The position numbers and the translations under genes are program-made. The notes beneath the pieces were generated by a model. The model was not told where the DNA came from and ran no database searches. It saw only the letters and a list, made by a program, of their open reading frames with translations. From positions 89,701 through 153,700 of IMG/VR virus record IMGVR_UViG_3300025450_000015: a DNA stretch of 64,000 nucleotides; one strand, given 5' to 3'. The stretch comes from a virus. Numbering within the stretch: position 1 is the first letter of the stretch; each line of letters begins with the position of its first letter. This document shows positions 19,225-27,728 of the stretch, piece after piece.

Positions 19225-20684
19225 TATAGATCCGCCCTAGGTTTGAGAGCAGTTGATAAACTTGATCGTTGTGCATCTCGTGTATTATATAGTGTAACTG
19301 TCCATTGACCAGCAGTAGGTATGGTTTGTTGCGTGTTGTTTATAGTTGGCAATGTGATTCTTAAACAAGTTGTTTGTATTCCTGCTGGACTTGTATACAA
19401 ATATGAACTATACATTGTCGGATAATCACTTAATGCATATTCTAATTGCGTTACACCAAATTTAAATACTACATAAGGAATAGCATTGTTTGTTGCATAC
19501 AATATTCTAGTATTGATTTGTGTGTCGCCCAGTGCTAATGAAATCACATCACTTGATACTTGATCATTATAGGTATAATTTGTATTGTTGATAAAGCCAG
19601 TTTTTAATGTTGATCTTGTATCATTATTAGTCATATTCATTCTAACCGCATCTTCTACTTTAATCCATGCACTGCTTGGTCCGTCAAAACGAAATAATCT
19701 GTTAGGTAAGAAATCTGTTCTCAAGAAAAAATCATCTGTGCCTGGGTTTTCGGGAAATTGTATACCAAACCCAAATGCATTACCATTGGCAGGATACCCA
19801 TTACCAATTAAATATCCTGTGTATCCAGGACGAACTGGTTTAGCATTGTTTTCATTAGCAAGATAATTGATTTGGCTTGCATCTAATGTAGTTTCGTCAG
19901 CAGTCTCTAGTAAGGGTTTTCCAGTGGTTGGATCTACAGCCAAGGTGTAGAATTGTCTAGTTTCATATCCGCTCATAGGAGAATCTGCTTCTGCCTGTGC
20001 AACTATTTGTTGATTAATTTCCATCTCTTTGTTGAATGTACTCAACAAGTCTTTAAGAGTAACGTTAGCTCCAACAATTGGATCGCCATTGGCATCTGTA
20101 GCGGCTTGATTAAAAATTGATTGAAATTGTTGTTGATCGTTGATACGTTTAAGTTTTAATCTATATAGATGCGGAAACCACGTAACACTAAATCCTTCAC
20201 TTGCACGGCCTACATCGGTAACTTGATAATATCTAGGTAAACTTACATCAAAATCGTTTAGAGCAAAATCGTCACGTAGATGCGGCAATTCTAAAACATC
20301 TCCGCTAATAGGTTTACGTCCAATAGTTTTAATAATGTCATTAATATGAACAGTCATATACAACGTATCGTTATCAATAAACAATCCAAATTGACTTAAA
20401 TTAAAATCAATATTCTGTACGTTATACATGCCTCTAATTCTATACACTTCAGTTTCATACTTACTATCGCGATTTTCTAAAAAAAGCAAATCTTGAATGT
20501 TAGTAACATTATCATTTGGATAAAATGGCTGTTCGGCAGTGGCATTGGCTTCCTGGGTATTTGCACCCAACAATTTGTGCCAATAAACATCGGTTCCACC
20601 TACTGTGAACATTTCGCTAGCTTGACGATCTATAAATTGATAGTCGTTGCCTTTTTCTGGTTTGTATAAGGATAATCGTGGCAT
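19224..20684 (-). CDS. 14: Neck protein, gp14-like
   Basis: The product is 486 aa (T4 gp14 is 256 aa). Residues 20-190 carry the gp14 pattern: VGGTDVYWHKLL near the N-terminus, an ETEVYRIRGMYNV strand, then a GRKPISGDVLELPHL segment equivalent to RPLEGDLIYFPL of cyanophage gp14, and PRYYQVTDVGR. gp14 forms the neck with gp13 after head filling. A long insert and C-terminal extension (about 190-486) contain Asn/Thr-rich loops and a SDYPTMYSSYLYTSPAG segment. Transcription probably starts at an ATAAATA element 5 nt before the ATG, with no Shine-Dalgarno. It is divergent from gp13 across 43 nt. Confidence 0.75.
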   Translation of the reverse strand: MPRLSLYKPEKGNDYQFIDRQASEMFTVGGTDVYWHKLLGANTQEANATAEQPFYPNDNVTNIQDLLFLENRDSKYETEVYRIRGMYNVQNIDFNLSQFGLFIDNDTLYMTVHINDIIKTIGRKPISGDVLELPHLRDDFALNDFDVSLPRYYQVTDVGRASEGFSVTWFPHLYRLKLKRINDQQQFQSIFNQAATDANGDPIVGANVTLKDLLSTFNKEMEINQQIVAQAEADSPMSGYETRQFYTLAVDPTTGKPLLETADETTLDASQINYLANENNAKPVRPGYTGYLIGNGYPANGNAFGFGIQFPENPGTDDFFLRTDFLPNRLFRFDGPSSAWIKVEDAVRMNMTNNDTRSTLKTGFINNTNYTYNDQVSSDVISLALGDTQINTRILYATNNAIPYVVFKFGVTQLEYALSDYPTMYSSYLYTSPAGIQTTCLRITLPTINNTQQTIPTAGQWTVTLYNTRDAQRSSLSTALKPRADL

Positions 20685-20689
20685 ATTGA

Positions 20690-20696
20690 TATTTAT
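20690..20696 (-). promoter_or_regulatory. Late promoter for gp14-gp15-Nudix, ATAAATA
   Basis: On the minus strand CGATAAATATC ends 5 nt before the gp14 ATG. With T4 late spacing (start about 6 nt after the element), the first transcribed base would be the A of ATG. No Shine-Dalgarno is present. Confidence 0.65.
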
Positions 20697-20702
20697 CGTT
20701 AG

Positions 20703-20709
20703 CTAAATA
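20703..20709 (+). promoter_or_regulatory. Late promoter for gp13, CTAAATA
   Basis: CTAAATA lies 18 nt before the gp13 ATG and back-to-back with the minus-strand gp14 promoter, giving a bidirectional late promoter in 43 nt. AGAGGA provides a ribosome site for gp13. Confidence 0.55.
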
Positions 20710-20727
20710 TAGTAAGAGGACAAAAAT

Positions 20728-21513
20728 ATGGACGATTTGCCATCAAGTACGCAAAGCAATTCTACTCAAGAGCGAAATAAAGTGTTTGATTATATCAAAA
20801 CTATGCTGGGTGACGGCATGATTGATGTAGAGCTAGATAATAAACATCTAGAAATTGCGTTAGATCGTGCATTAAACCGCTATCGTCAACGTAGTCCAAA
20901 TGCTGTAGAAGAAAGCTATTTGTTTTTAGAACTAATACAGGATCAAAATGAATACAGATTACCTGACGAAGTTATTACGGTACGTCAGGTATTTCGTCGT
21001 GCTATCGGTTCCCGTACCGGTATTGGTGCTGGCGGCACATTATTTGAACCATTTAATTTGGCCTATACAAATACCTATTTAATGTCAGGTAGTATGATGG
21101 GCGGTCTAGCAACTTATGATGCGTTTGCTGGATATCAAAAGTTAGTAGGTCGTATGTTCGGTAGCTATATTGAATTTTTATGGAAACCAACTACGCATAT
21201 TTTAAATATTTTACAACGTCCTTTTGCCCAGGGTGAACAGATTCTTGTTCAAAGTTATAACTATCGTCCTGATTGGGTTTTACTACAGGATGTCTATGCT
21301 AAACAATGGTTAAAAGATTATGCACTTGCCACCGCCAAAGGTATGCTAGGGGAAGCTCGTAGCAAATTTGGTAGCATTGCAGGTCCTGGAAGTCCTATTA
21401 CTTTAAATGGAACCGCTTTGCTAACTGATTCAAAAGCTGAATTAGAAAAATTAGACAAAGAGATTGAGAATCTAATTTCTGGCGGAACGGGCTATTACTT
21501 TATAACTGGTTAA
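20728..21513 (+). CDS. 13: Neck protein, gp13-like
   Basis: The product is 261 aa (T4 gp13 is 309 aa). It begins with a helical region (VFDYIKTMLGDGMIDVELDN, HLEIALDRALNRYRQRSPNA), then LELIQDQNEYRLPDEVITVRQ, typical of head-tail connector proteins of the gp13/adaptor type. The C-terminal half has a Tyr/Trp-rich segment (YNYRPDWVLLQDVYAKQWLK) followed by helices. It joins the portal to gp14 at the neck. Start: ATG with AGAGGA upstream and a CTAAATA late element 18 nt before it. It is plus strand while gp14 and gp15 are minus, unlike the collinear 13-14-15 order of T4. Confidence 0.82.
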   Translation: MDDLPSSTQSNSTQERNKVFDYIKTMLGDGMIDVELDNKHLEIALDRALNRYRQRSPNAVEESYLFLELIQDQNEYRLPDEVITVRQVFRRAIGSRTGIGAGGTLFEPFNLAYTNTYLMSGSMMGGLATYDAFAGYQKLVGRMFGSYIEFLWKPTTHILNILQRPFAQGEQILVQSYNYRPDWVLLQDVYAKQWLKDYALATAKGMLGEARSKFGSIAGPGSPITLNGTALLTDSKAELEKLDKEIENLISGGTGYYFITG

Positions 21514-21521
21514 GAAATTTC

Positions 21522-21550
21522 TTGACCTTGTAATAAAACTGTTATATACT
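21522..21550 (+). promoter_or_regulatory. Sigma70-type early promoter for dNMP kinase
   Basis: TTGACC and TATACT are separated by exactly 17 nt. The same two hexamers with the same spacing occur at 39615, which supports a real early promoter class recognised by the host sigma70-type polymerase. Confidence 0.75.
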
Positions 21551-21572
21551 AGAGCTAATATTAGGGGGCTCT

Positions 21573-22283
21573 ATGATTATAGGTGTGTGTGGTTTTATTG
21601 GATCAGGCAAGGATACTATTGCTGATTATCTTACTAACTTTCACGGATTTAGACGAGAATCGTTTGCAAATTCATTAAAAGATGCAGTGGCACAAGTGTT
21701 TGGTTGGGACCGTACTATGCTGGAAGGCCGCACTAAACAAGCTCGTGAATGGCGCGAACAAGTAGATCCGTGGTGGGCAGAACGTTTAAGTATGCCAGAA
21801 TTAACTCCACGCTGGGTATTACAATACTGGGGTACCGAAGTTTGTCGCAAGGCTTTCCATGATGATATTTGGATTGCTTCATTAGAGAATAAACTACGCA
21901 ACTCAAAAGATGACATAGTTATTAGTGACTGCCGTTTTCCTAATGAAATTAAATCAATTAAAGATGCCGGCGGAATTGTTATTCGTGTAAAGCGTGGTCC
22001 AGAACCCGACTGGTATCGAGATGCCGCTGATATGAACGCTGGCGACAAATGTATAAATTGGATGCTAGCTAAAACTAGAATGGAAAAACTAGGAATTCAT
22101 GCTAGTGAAACTGCTTGGGTTGGAACTAAGTTTGATTATGTGTTTTCTAATGATAGTAGCATTGATGATTTATACGCTCAAGTAAAAACTCTCATAAATC
22201 CGGAACAAGATCCCCTTGCCGCCATTGAACACCTTCTCGATGAAGAACCCGTTGACAATTGGCGCACACAGTCTTTAAGTTAG
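21573..22283 (+). CDS. 1: Deoxynucleoside monophosphate kinase, gp1-like
   Basis: The product is 236 aa, close to T4 gp1 (241 aa). A P-loop lies at residues 7-15 (GFIGSGKDT), followed by FANSLKDAVAQVFGWDR, a conserved dNMP-kinase segment, then RWVLQYWGTEVCR and DIVISDCRFPNE. The enzyme phosphorylates dNMPs to dNDPs in the cytoplasm to feed phage DNA synthesis. It has its own sigma70-type promoter, TTGACC-N17-TATACT, 23 nt upstream of the ATG, and a GGGGG Shine-Dalgarno, so it is likely expressed early although it sits among late genes. Its last 92 nt overlap the convergent HNH gene. Confidence 0.92.
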   Translation: MIIGVCGFIGSGKDTIADYLTNFHGFRRESFANSLKDAVAQVFGWDRTMLEGRTKQAREWREQVDPWWAERLSMPELTPRWVLQYWGTEVCRKAFHDDIWIASLENKLRNSKDDIVISDCRFPNEIKSIKDAGGIVIRVKRGPEPDWYRDAADMNAGDKCINWMLAKTRMEKLGIHASETAWVGTKFDYVFSNDSSIDDLYAQVKTLINPEQDPLAAIEHLLDEEPVDNWRTQSLS

Positions 22284-22518
22284 TTTGTTTACAATTATCT
22301 AAATTTCCATCAATGTGGAACACATTAAATACTTCTTTGTGCGGGCTTTTAAACCCGCATTTGTCGCAAGTATGTTTTAGTTTGTATCCAGCCTGCTGCC
22401 ATCTAGGCAGTTTGACACCTCGTAGGCAGTTACCGCACAGGCTTCTGTAATAAGTCTGTCCGTTTTTATAATAATTGATGGCTACCGGTGCCCTTCCGCA
22501 TGAACATAATGGTCTCAT
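22192..22518 (-). CDS. HNH-type zinc endonuclease-like protein
   Basis: The product is 108 aa. Cys pairs CSCG (5-8) and CGNC, then CDKCGF, are followed by an HNH-like core VFHIDGNLDNCKQTNLKTVC and ANCQR. This pattern matches small phage HNH endonucleases with zinc knuckles; the HIDGN...N...C spacing gives the His-Asn metal site. It could be a homing-type nuclease or a structural zinc protein. The start sits 4 nt after a TAAATA element on the minus strand with no Shine-Dalgarno. The 3' end overlaps the dNMP kinase gene by 92 nt in the opposite direction, an unusually long convergent overlap. Confidence 0.72.
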   Translation of the reverse strand: MRPLCSCGRAPVAINYYKNGQTYYRSLCGNCLRGVKLPRWQQAGYKLKHTCDKCGFKSPHKEVFNVFHIDGNLDNCKQTNLKTVCANCQRVLHREGVQWRQGDLVPDL

Positions 22519-22522
22519 ATTT

Positions 22523-22529
22523 TATTTAA
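22523..22529 (-). promoter_or_regulatory. Late promoter candidate for HNH gene, TTAAATA
   Basis: On the minus strand CTTAAATA ends 4 nt before the HNH gene ATG; no Shine-Dalgarno is present. This is the same arrangement as at gp14, gp17 and others. Confidence 0.55.
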
Positions 22530-22583
22530 GCCTTTTTAGAGCCTTTTTGTAGGCTTATATAAGCATTGATTTACCAAAATGCC

Positions 22584-22590
22584 ATAAATA
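22584..22590 (+). promoter_or_regulatory. Late promoter for tail sheath gene, ATAAATA
   Basis: CATAAATA lies 32 nt before the gp18 ATG at 22623, leaving a short leader with GGAGA. It probably drives gp18 and gp19 up to the terminator at 26.66 kb. Confidence 0.65.
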
Positions 22591-22622
22591 CATTAAGAAC
22601 ATGTACTCATGGAGATAACACA

Positions 22623-25600
22623 ATGGCTCAATTAAGTTCACCTGGAATTAGCGTAACCGTAGTTAACGAATCGTTCTACACGCCTTCTGCACCAGGTACC
22701 GTACCCCTTATCGTAGTTGCTACTCAAGCAAACAAAATGAATTCAGCTGGAACAGGTATTGCTCCAGGCACACTAGCGGCAAATGCTGGAAACGTATACC
22801 TGTTGACAAGTCAAGCAGACTTAGGCGCAACATTTGGTGTACCATACTTTCAAACAGATGCTAGCAACAATCCTATCAATGCAAGCGAAATTAATGAATA
22901 CGGTCTACAAGCCGCTTACAGTTTCTTAGGTGTTAGCAGTCAAGCATACGTTGTTCGTGCCAATGTTGATACAAGTCAATTAATTGGTTCAGCATCAGTT
23001 CCAGTAGGACTTCCATCAAATGGTACATACTGGTGGGATACTGCAACAACAAGTTTTGGTGTTTTCCAATGGAACGCAAGTGCAGTTACAGCAACTAACG
23101 GTCAAAGTTTTGTAGTACAAAATCCAGCAGTAATTAACGCAGGATCTGGTCTATACAATACTGGAACTTTTGCTCCAAATCCAAGTTTTGGTGCTGTCGG
23201 TAGTTATGCAGTTGTAACAGCTACAACACTAGCTCAGTTATGGTACAAACAATATAATACTGCCAACGACGGCACAGGTGGAGCATCCGCCGCCGCAAGC
23301 ACAGCTGGCACATGGGTACAAGTTGGTTCAACAGCTTGGGCCGCAAGTATGCCAACTGCTACAAGTACAGTAGCATCCACAGCCGCAACAGTTAGTAGTA
23401 GCGATACATTAATTGTTAATGGATACACAGTAACTGGTGCAACAACATACGCTGGATTAGTAACAGCATTAGGTTCACATGTATCTGGTGTAACAGCAAG
23501 TGTAATCAACGGTTATTTGAATTTATATTCAACAGGTGCTAACATTGTATTAAGTGGTACACTAACCAGTACAAACAAAATTATTGCCGCTGGGACATAC
23601 TATGCTCCTACAGTGACTATTGCTCCACACTATCAAGTTCCTAACTATGGTTCTTATACAAATTCAGGTAGTGTTAACGGTTACCCAACTGGTTCTATCT
23701 GGATTAAAACAACTCCAGTAAACCAAGGTGCTAATTTTGACATCGAACTATATAATTCAACAACAGCAAGTTGGATTCGTCAAGCTGTAGGTCAGTTATT
23801 TGCAAGCAATCAAGCGGCAATGGCAACATTAGATCCAACAGGCGGCGGTATTAATATTCCAGTTGGACAAGTATATGTAAAATATAACGATGATGAAATC
23901 ACAAATCCAACTTATGTAAATTACAAAATTTATCAACGTTTATCAACAGGTATAACAAGTTCAACTAGTGCTATTATAACAAATAGTACATTTGGTTCAA
24001 GCTCATTTACATTTGCTCTTTCATCTAGCCAAGTTGGTTCAGCAACATTACCAAGTTATGTAACAGTTAGTTTTACAACAACTGGCAGTGCTAGCTCTGA
24101 TGCAAACGCATTGGCAGCCGCAATTAACACAGCAGTAGTTCCATTGGCAAACGTTGTGGCAACTGTAACAAGTACAAATCAAGTTACAATTACCCATACG
24201 CAAGGCGGTGACATTAGAATCCAAGACGGTACTAATTTACCTATTGGTAAAATATTTACTGTAGGAACTAATAATGAATTTTATGCTGATCCATCCGGAA
24301 CAGCAAACTACTATATCATTACTGCATGGGCGGCAGCCAATAGTAGCGGTACTGCATTGGTTACACCTAGTGCAACAGCACCTTCAACATTACCAGTTAA
24401 CGGACAATTATGGTATAATAGTTCAATCACTGATGTAGATATTTTAATCAATGATGGTACACATTGGAGAGGTTATACTTCAACTGCTGGTAAAGTTGTT
24501 GTTAACCAGGGTGTTGGATATACAAATAATTATACACAAACTGATGCTAACGGTCCAATCATTAGTTCAACACAACCAACTACTAACAGTACAGGCGGTG
24601 TACTACAACATGGTGATTTGTGGATTAATTCAAGTAATTTAGAAGCATGGCCAACAATTTATCGTTGGAATTTCTTAACAAAAGCATGGGTATTGATTAA
24701 CAACACAGATCACACAACTAGTAATGGTATCATATTTGCCGATGCACGTTGGAGCGATGAAACATTAAATGCAAATACTGTAAAAACTGGTGCTGATACA
24801 CTGGATTCGATTGCATTATTATTATCAAGCGACTTTGTTGACTTTGACGCTCCAAACGCACAATTATATCCAAAGGGAACTTTGTTGTATAATCTACGCC
24901 GTAGCAGTTTTAACGTTAAAAAGTACGTTTCAGGTTATGTAAACACACAAGCCTATAATACAAGCGTTACCGGTAACCCAGTAATGACTTACTATTATCC
25001 AGATCGTTGGGTAACAGATGCCGCTAATGATTATTTAGGTGTGGGCGTGTTTGGTCGTAAAGCTCAACGTGCTGTTGTTGTAGCGGCTTTAAATGCTACA
25101 ATTAACGCTAATCAACAAATTCGTAACGAAGATAGTGTTACATTTAACTTATTAAGTTGCCCAGGATATTTAGAAACAACATCCGCATTGGTTAATTTAA
25201 ATACTGGTCGTGGATTACTATCATTTATTGTAGCAGATGCTCCTGCACGTTTACCAAACGATGCAACAAGTTTAAGTAACTGGGGTAATAATACAAATAA
25301 TGCAACAGGCGATGGCGAAGTTGGTCTAGTTACAACAGATGCAAATACTGGTGTATATTATCCATGGGGCTATACAACAGACTTATACGGTAATGACATC
25401 GTTGTTCCTCCAAGTCATATCATGTTGCGTACAATCGCATTAAGCGATAATGTTGCTTATCCTTGGTTTGCACCAGCAGGTGTACGTCGTGGTGGTGTAA
25501 CAAATGCAAGTAGTGTAGGTTATGTAACTGCACAAACTGGTGTGTTTAATCCTATCGCATTGAATACTGGGCAACGTAACACATTAGCCACAATACAAGT

Positions 25601-26006
25601 TAACCCAATAACATACATTGGCGGTGTTGGACTTGTAGCATACGGACAATATACTCGTAGTTTAGTCGCAAGCAGTTTAAATCGTATCAATGTAGCACGT
25701 TTAGTAATTTACTTACGTTACCAGTTGAACGCCATTTCTAAACCATATGTATTTGAACCAAATGATACAATTACACGTAACGAAATTAAACAAGAAATTG
25801 AAAAATTGTTGCTTAACCTAACAGCTGAACGTGCCCTGTACGATTATATTGTTGTATGCGACACTTCAAACAATACTCCAAGCAGAATTGATGCTAATGA
25901 GTTGTATGTTGACATTGCAATCGAACCAGTTAAGTCTGTGGAATTCATCTACATTCCATTACGTCTTGAAAATACTGGCGCAATTGCCGGTTTAAGTGGC
26001 AAATAA
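22623..26006 (+). CDS. 18: Tail sheath protein, gp18-like, enlarged
   Basis: The product is 1,127 aa, nearly twice T4 gp18 (659 aa). The N-terminus (SSPGISVTVVNESFY, then SQADLGATFG) and the C-terminal third (DSIALLLSSDFVDF, SPGISV-type strands, RLVIYLRYQLNAISKPYVFEPND, LYVDIAIEPVKSVEFIYIPL) are classical contractile sheath sequence. About 550 residues in the middle are insertions with repeated NGQLWYNSSI / HGDLWINSSN / TGSIWIKTTP strands, as in aquatic T4-like phages. The ATG at 22623 is chosen because GGAGA lies just upstream and the protein then starts MAQLSSPG; an upstream in-frame ATG at 22566 lacks a ribosome site. A CATAAATA late promoter lies 32 nt upstream. Confidence 0.92.
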   Translation: MAQLSSPGISVTVVNESFYTPSAPGTVPLIVVATQANKMNSAGTGIAPGTLAANAGNVYLLTSQADLGATFGVPYFQTDASNNPINASEINEYGLQAAYSFLGVSSQAYVVRANVDTSQLIGSASVPVGLPSNGTYWWDTATTSFGVFQWNASAVTATNGQSFVVQNPAVINAGSGLYNTGTFAPNPSFGAVGSYAVVTATTLAQLWYKQYNTANDGTGGASAAASTAGTWVQVGSTAWAASMPTATSTVASTAATVSSSDTLIVNGYTVTGATTYAGLVTALGSHVSGVTASVINGYLNLYSTGANIVLSGTLTSTNKIIAAGTYYAPTVTIAPHYQVPNYGSYTNSGSVNGYPTGSIWIKTTPVNQGANFDIELYNSTTASWIRQAVGQLFASNQAAMATLDPTGGGINIPVGQVYVKYNDDEITNPTYVNYKIYQRLSTGITSSTSAIITNSTFGSSSFTFALSSSQVGSATLPSYVTVSFTTTGSASSDANALAAAINTAVVPLANVVATVTSTNQVTITHTQGGDIRIQDGTNLPIGKIFTVGTNNEFYADPSGTANYYIITAWAAANSSGTALVTPSATAPSTLPVNGQLWYNSSITDVDILINDGTHWRGYTSTAGKVVVNQGVGYTNNYTQTDANGPIISSTQPTTNSTGGVLQHGDLWINSSNLEAWPTIYRWNFLTKAWVLINNTDHTTSNGIIFADARWSDETLNANTVKTGADTLDSIALLLSSDFVDFDAPNAQLYPKGTLLYNLRRSSFNVKKYVSGYVNTQAYNTSVTGNPVMTYYYPDRWVTDAANDYLGVGVFGRKAQRAVVVAALNATINANQQIRNEDSVTFNLLSCPGYLETTSALVNLNTGRGLLSFIVADAPARLPNDATSLSNWGNNTNNATGDGEVGLVTTDANTGVYYPWGYTTDLYGNDIVVPPSHIMLRTIALSDNVAYPWFAPAGVRRGGVTNASSVGYVTAQTGVFNPIALNTGQRNTLATIQVNPITYIGGVGLVAYGQYTRSLVASSLNRINVARLVIYLRYQLNAISKPYVFEPNDTITRNEIKQEIEKLLLNLTAERALYDYIVVCDTSNNTPSRIDANELYVDIAIEPVKSVEFIYIPLRLENTGAIAGLSGK

Positions 26007-26017
26007 GGAGAAATTAA

Positions 26018-26653
26018 ATGGCAATCGCGGCACTATCAAATTTTACAGTACCACTAGCAAGTGATCAAAGTGCGGCTTCACAGGGCATGCTAATGCCTAA
26101 GTTGAAGTATCGTTTTAGAATTAACTTTGAAAACTTTGGTGTAAGTACTCCAACAACAGAACTAACAAAACAAGTTGCTGAAGCGGCTCGTCCACAAGTT
26201 GAATTTGAAGATCAAAAGATCGATATCTACAACAGTATTATTCATTATGCTGGCAAACCTAAGTGGAAAGCACTTACAGTTAAATTGCGTGATGATGTTA
26301 CTGGTGCAGTTAGCAAATTGGTCGGTGAGCAGAACCAGAAACAGTTTGACTTTTTTGAACAAAGTTCAGCGGCAGCGGCTGGTGATTACAAGTTTACAAT
26401 GCGTATTGAAATGTTAGACGGCGGTAACGGTTCTAATGTTCCTAACGTTTTAGAAACTTGGGAATTGTATGGATGTTATGTACAACAAACTAACTGGCAA
26501 GATTTAAAATACAGCGAGCAAGGTCCTGTAATGATTGATCTAACAATCCAGTTTGATAATGCAGTACAAACTGATCCAGTTCCTGCAATTGGTGCTCCTA
26601 AATCTGTACAAAAATCAGGTGCAAGTAGCGGTCATAACGCATTAGGTTCATAA
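26018..26653 (+). CDS. 19: Tail tube protein, gp19-like
   Basis: The product is 211 aa, starting 11 nt after gp18 with an AAGGAG Shine-Dalgarno. It has the tube-protein pattern: LKYRFRINFENFG, a VEFEDQKIDIYNS strand, KPKWKALTVKLRDDVTGAV, then GDYKFTMRIEMLDG and LETWELYGCYVQQTNWQDLKY near 145-170. It polymerises into the rigid inner tube within the gp18 sheath. T4 gp19 is 163 aa; the extra length is mainly an N-terminal arm and a flexible C-terminal tail. A strong hairpin terminator directly follows, ending the sheath-tube transcript. Confidence 0.9.
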   Translation: MAIAALSNFTVPLASDQSAASQGMLMPKLKYRFRINFENFGVSTPTTELTKQVAEAARPQVEFEDQKIDIYNSIIHYAGKPKWKALTVKLRDDVTGAVSKLVGEQNQKQFDFFEQSSAAAAGDYKFTMRIEMLDGGNGSNVPNVLETWELYGCYVQQTNWQDLKYSEQGPVMIDLTIQFDNAVQTDPVPAIGAPKSVQKSGASSGHNALGS

Positions 26654-26654
26654 T

Positions 26655-26683
26655 AAAAATGCCTACACACGTAGGCTTTTTAT
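26655..26683 (+). terminator. Rho-independent terminator after gp19
   Basis: The stem GCCTAC / GTAGGC with loop ACAC is preceded by an A-run and followed by TTTTTATT. It ends the gp18-gp19 transcript. Confidence 0.85.
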
Positions 26684-26717
26684 TGACTATTCATTATGTA
26701 CGTAGTTAATTATTTAA

Positions 26718-26724
26718 ATAAATA
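26718..26724 (+). promoter_or_regulatory. Late promoter for gp48/54-like gene, ATAAATA
   Basis: TTTAAATAAATAATAC places ATAAATA 5 nt before the ATG at 26730, with no Shine-Dalgarno between. It lies just after the gp19 terminator. Confidence 0.65.
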
Positions 26725-26729
26725 ATACT

Positions 26730-27725
26730 ATGAGCTTTACATCTAACCGTAATTTACAAGCAAGTAACCATCTTTTTTTTAAAGATTGGCGCCACGCCTA
26801 TAACACCTTTGTAACTGATCAATTCAGATTAGCGCCTAAAAGTAAATTTTTATTCCATGTTGCATTTGGCATCGATAATTCTACAGTTTATAATTTAAAT
26901 TTAGTACAGCGTTACGGAAAAGAAATTAACTTGATGGTTAAAAGTGTTGATTTACCCCATTTCACAGTCAAGACTGACATGGCAAATCAATACAACAGAA
27001 AGAAAAATATTCAGTTCATACATGAACCCATGGAACTTGGAATAAAATTTCATGATGATAATATGGGACTGATTAATGCCCTGTGGCAAAATTATTACAA
27101 CTATTATTATGCTGATCCAACTAGTGCAACTATACCCGGAGCATACAATAGAACTGCCACTAAAAACGCAAATTATATTCCGACAGCATACGGATTAGAC
27201 AACGGTAGTACAGTTCCTTTTTTTAAGTACATTAAGATTTATCAAATGGCTAGACACGAATATGTACAATATACCCTAGCTAATCCTATTATCACTAGTT
27301 GGAATCATAATAAATTAGATTACAGTCAGCCAGGTACGCATGATTTTGATATGAAAATCAAATATGAAGCTGTAAGTTATAGTGTAGGAGCAGTATCCGA
27401 AGATAGCCCCGAAGGATTCGGAGAAGGGCATTATGATCACAGTCCGAGTTCTTTAAAAGGTATCAATCCAGATCCTAGTGTGCCAAATCCCAGTTTTGTA
27501 GAATCTTTAAATGTTAAGGGCAATGCGGCAAGTTTCCTTGACAGTGTGATTACACAGATTAATTCCTATCAAAACACACAACAACCAATTAATTCGAATG
27601 GTACTATGGGAATTATTGATTCAACTTCCAATAATAATGCAGGTGGGTTGAGTGGTTACAACTTTCCACAAAGTAACGATAACGATAACACAACCCAAGC
27701 TACCCAACAAAAACCAGGAGGATAA
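26730..27725 (+). CDS. Tail-tube-fold baseplate protein, gp48/gp54-like
   Basis: The product is 331 aa. Residues 38-150 show a tube-type fold: SKFLFHVAFGI, MVKSVDLPHFTVKTDMANQY, NRKKNIQFIHEPMELGIKF, then HDDNMGLINALWQNYYNYYY. This is the pattern of T4 gp54 (tube initiator) and gp48 (tube cap), which nucleate the tail tube on the baseplate. Which of the two it equals cannot be told. The C-terminal 90 residues are Asn/Ser/Gln-rich and probably flexible. The ATG lies 5 nt after ATAAATA without a Shine-Dalgarno. Confidence 0.65.
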   Translation: MSFTSNRNLQASNHLFFKDWRHAYNTFVTDQFRLAPKSKFLFHVAFGIDNSTVYNLNLVQRYGKEINLMVKSVDLPHFTVKTDMANQYNRKKNIQFIHEPMELGIKFHDDNMGLINALWQNYYNYYYADPTSATIPGAYNRTATKNANYIPTAYGLDNGSTVPFFKYIKIYQMARHEYVQYTLANPIITSWNHNKLDYSQPGTHDFDMKIKYEAVSYSVGAVSEDSPEGFGEGHYDHSPSSLKGINPDPSVPNPSFVESLNVKGNAASFLDSVITQINSYQNTQQPINSNGTMGIIDSTSNNNAGGLSGYNFPQSNDNDNTTQATQQKPGG

Positions 27726-27728
27726 TAT

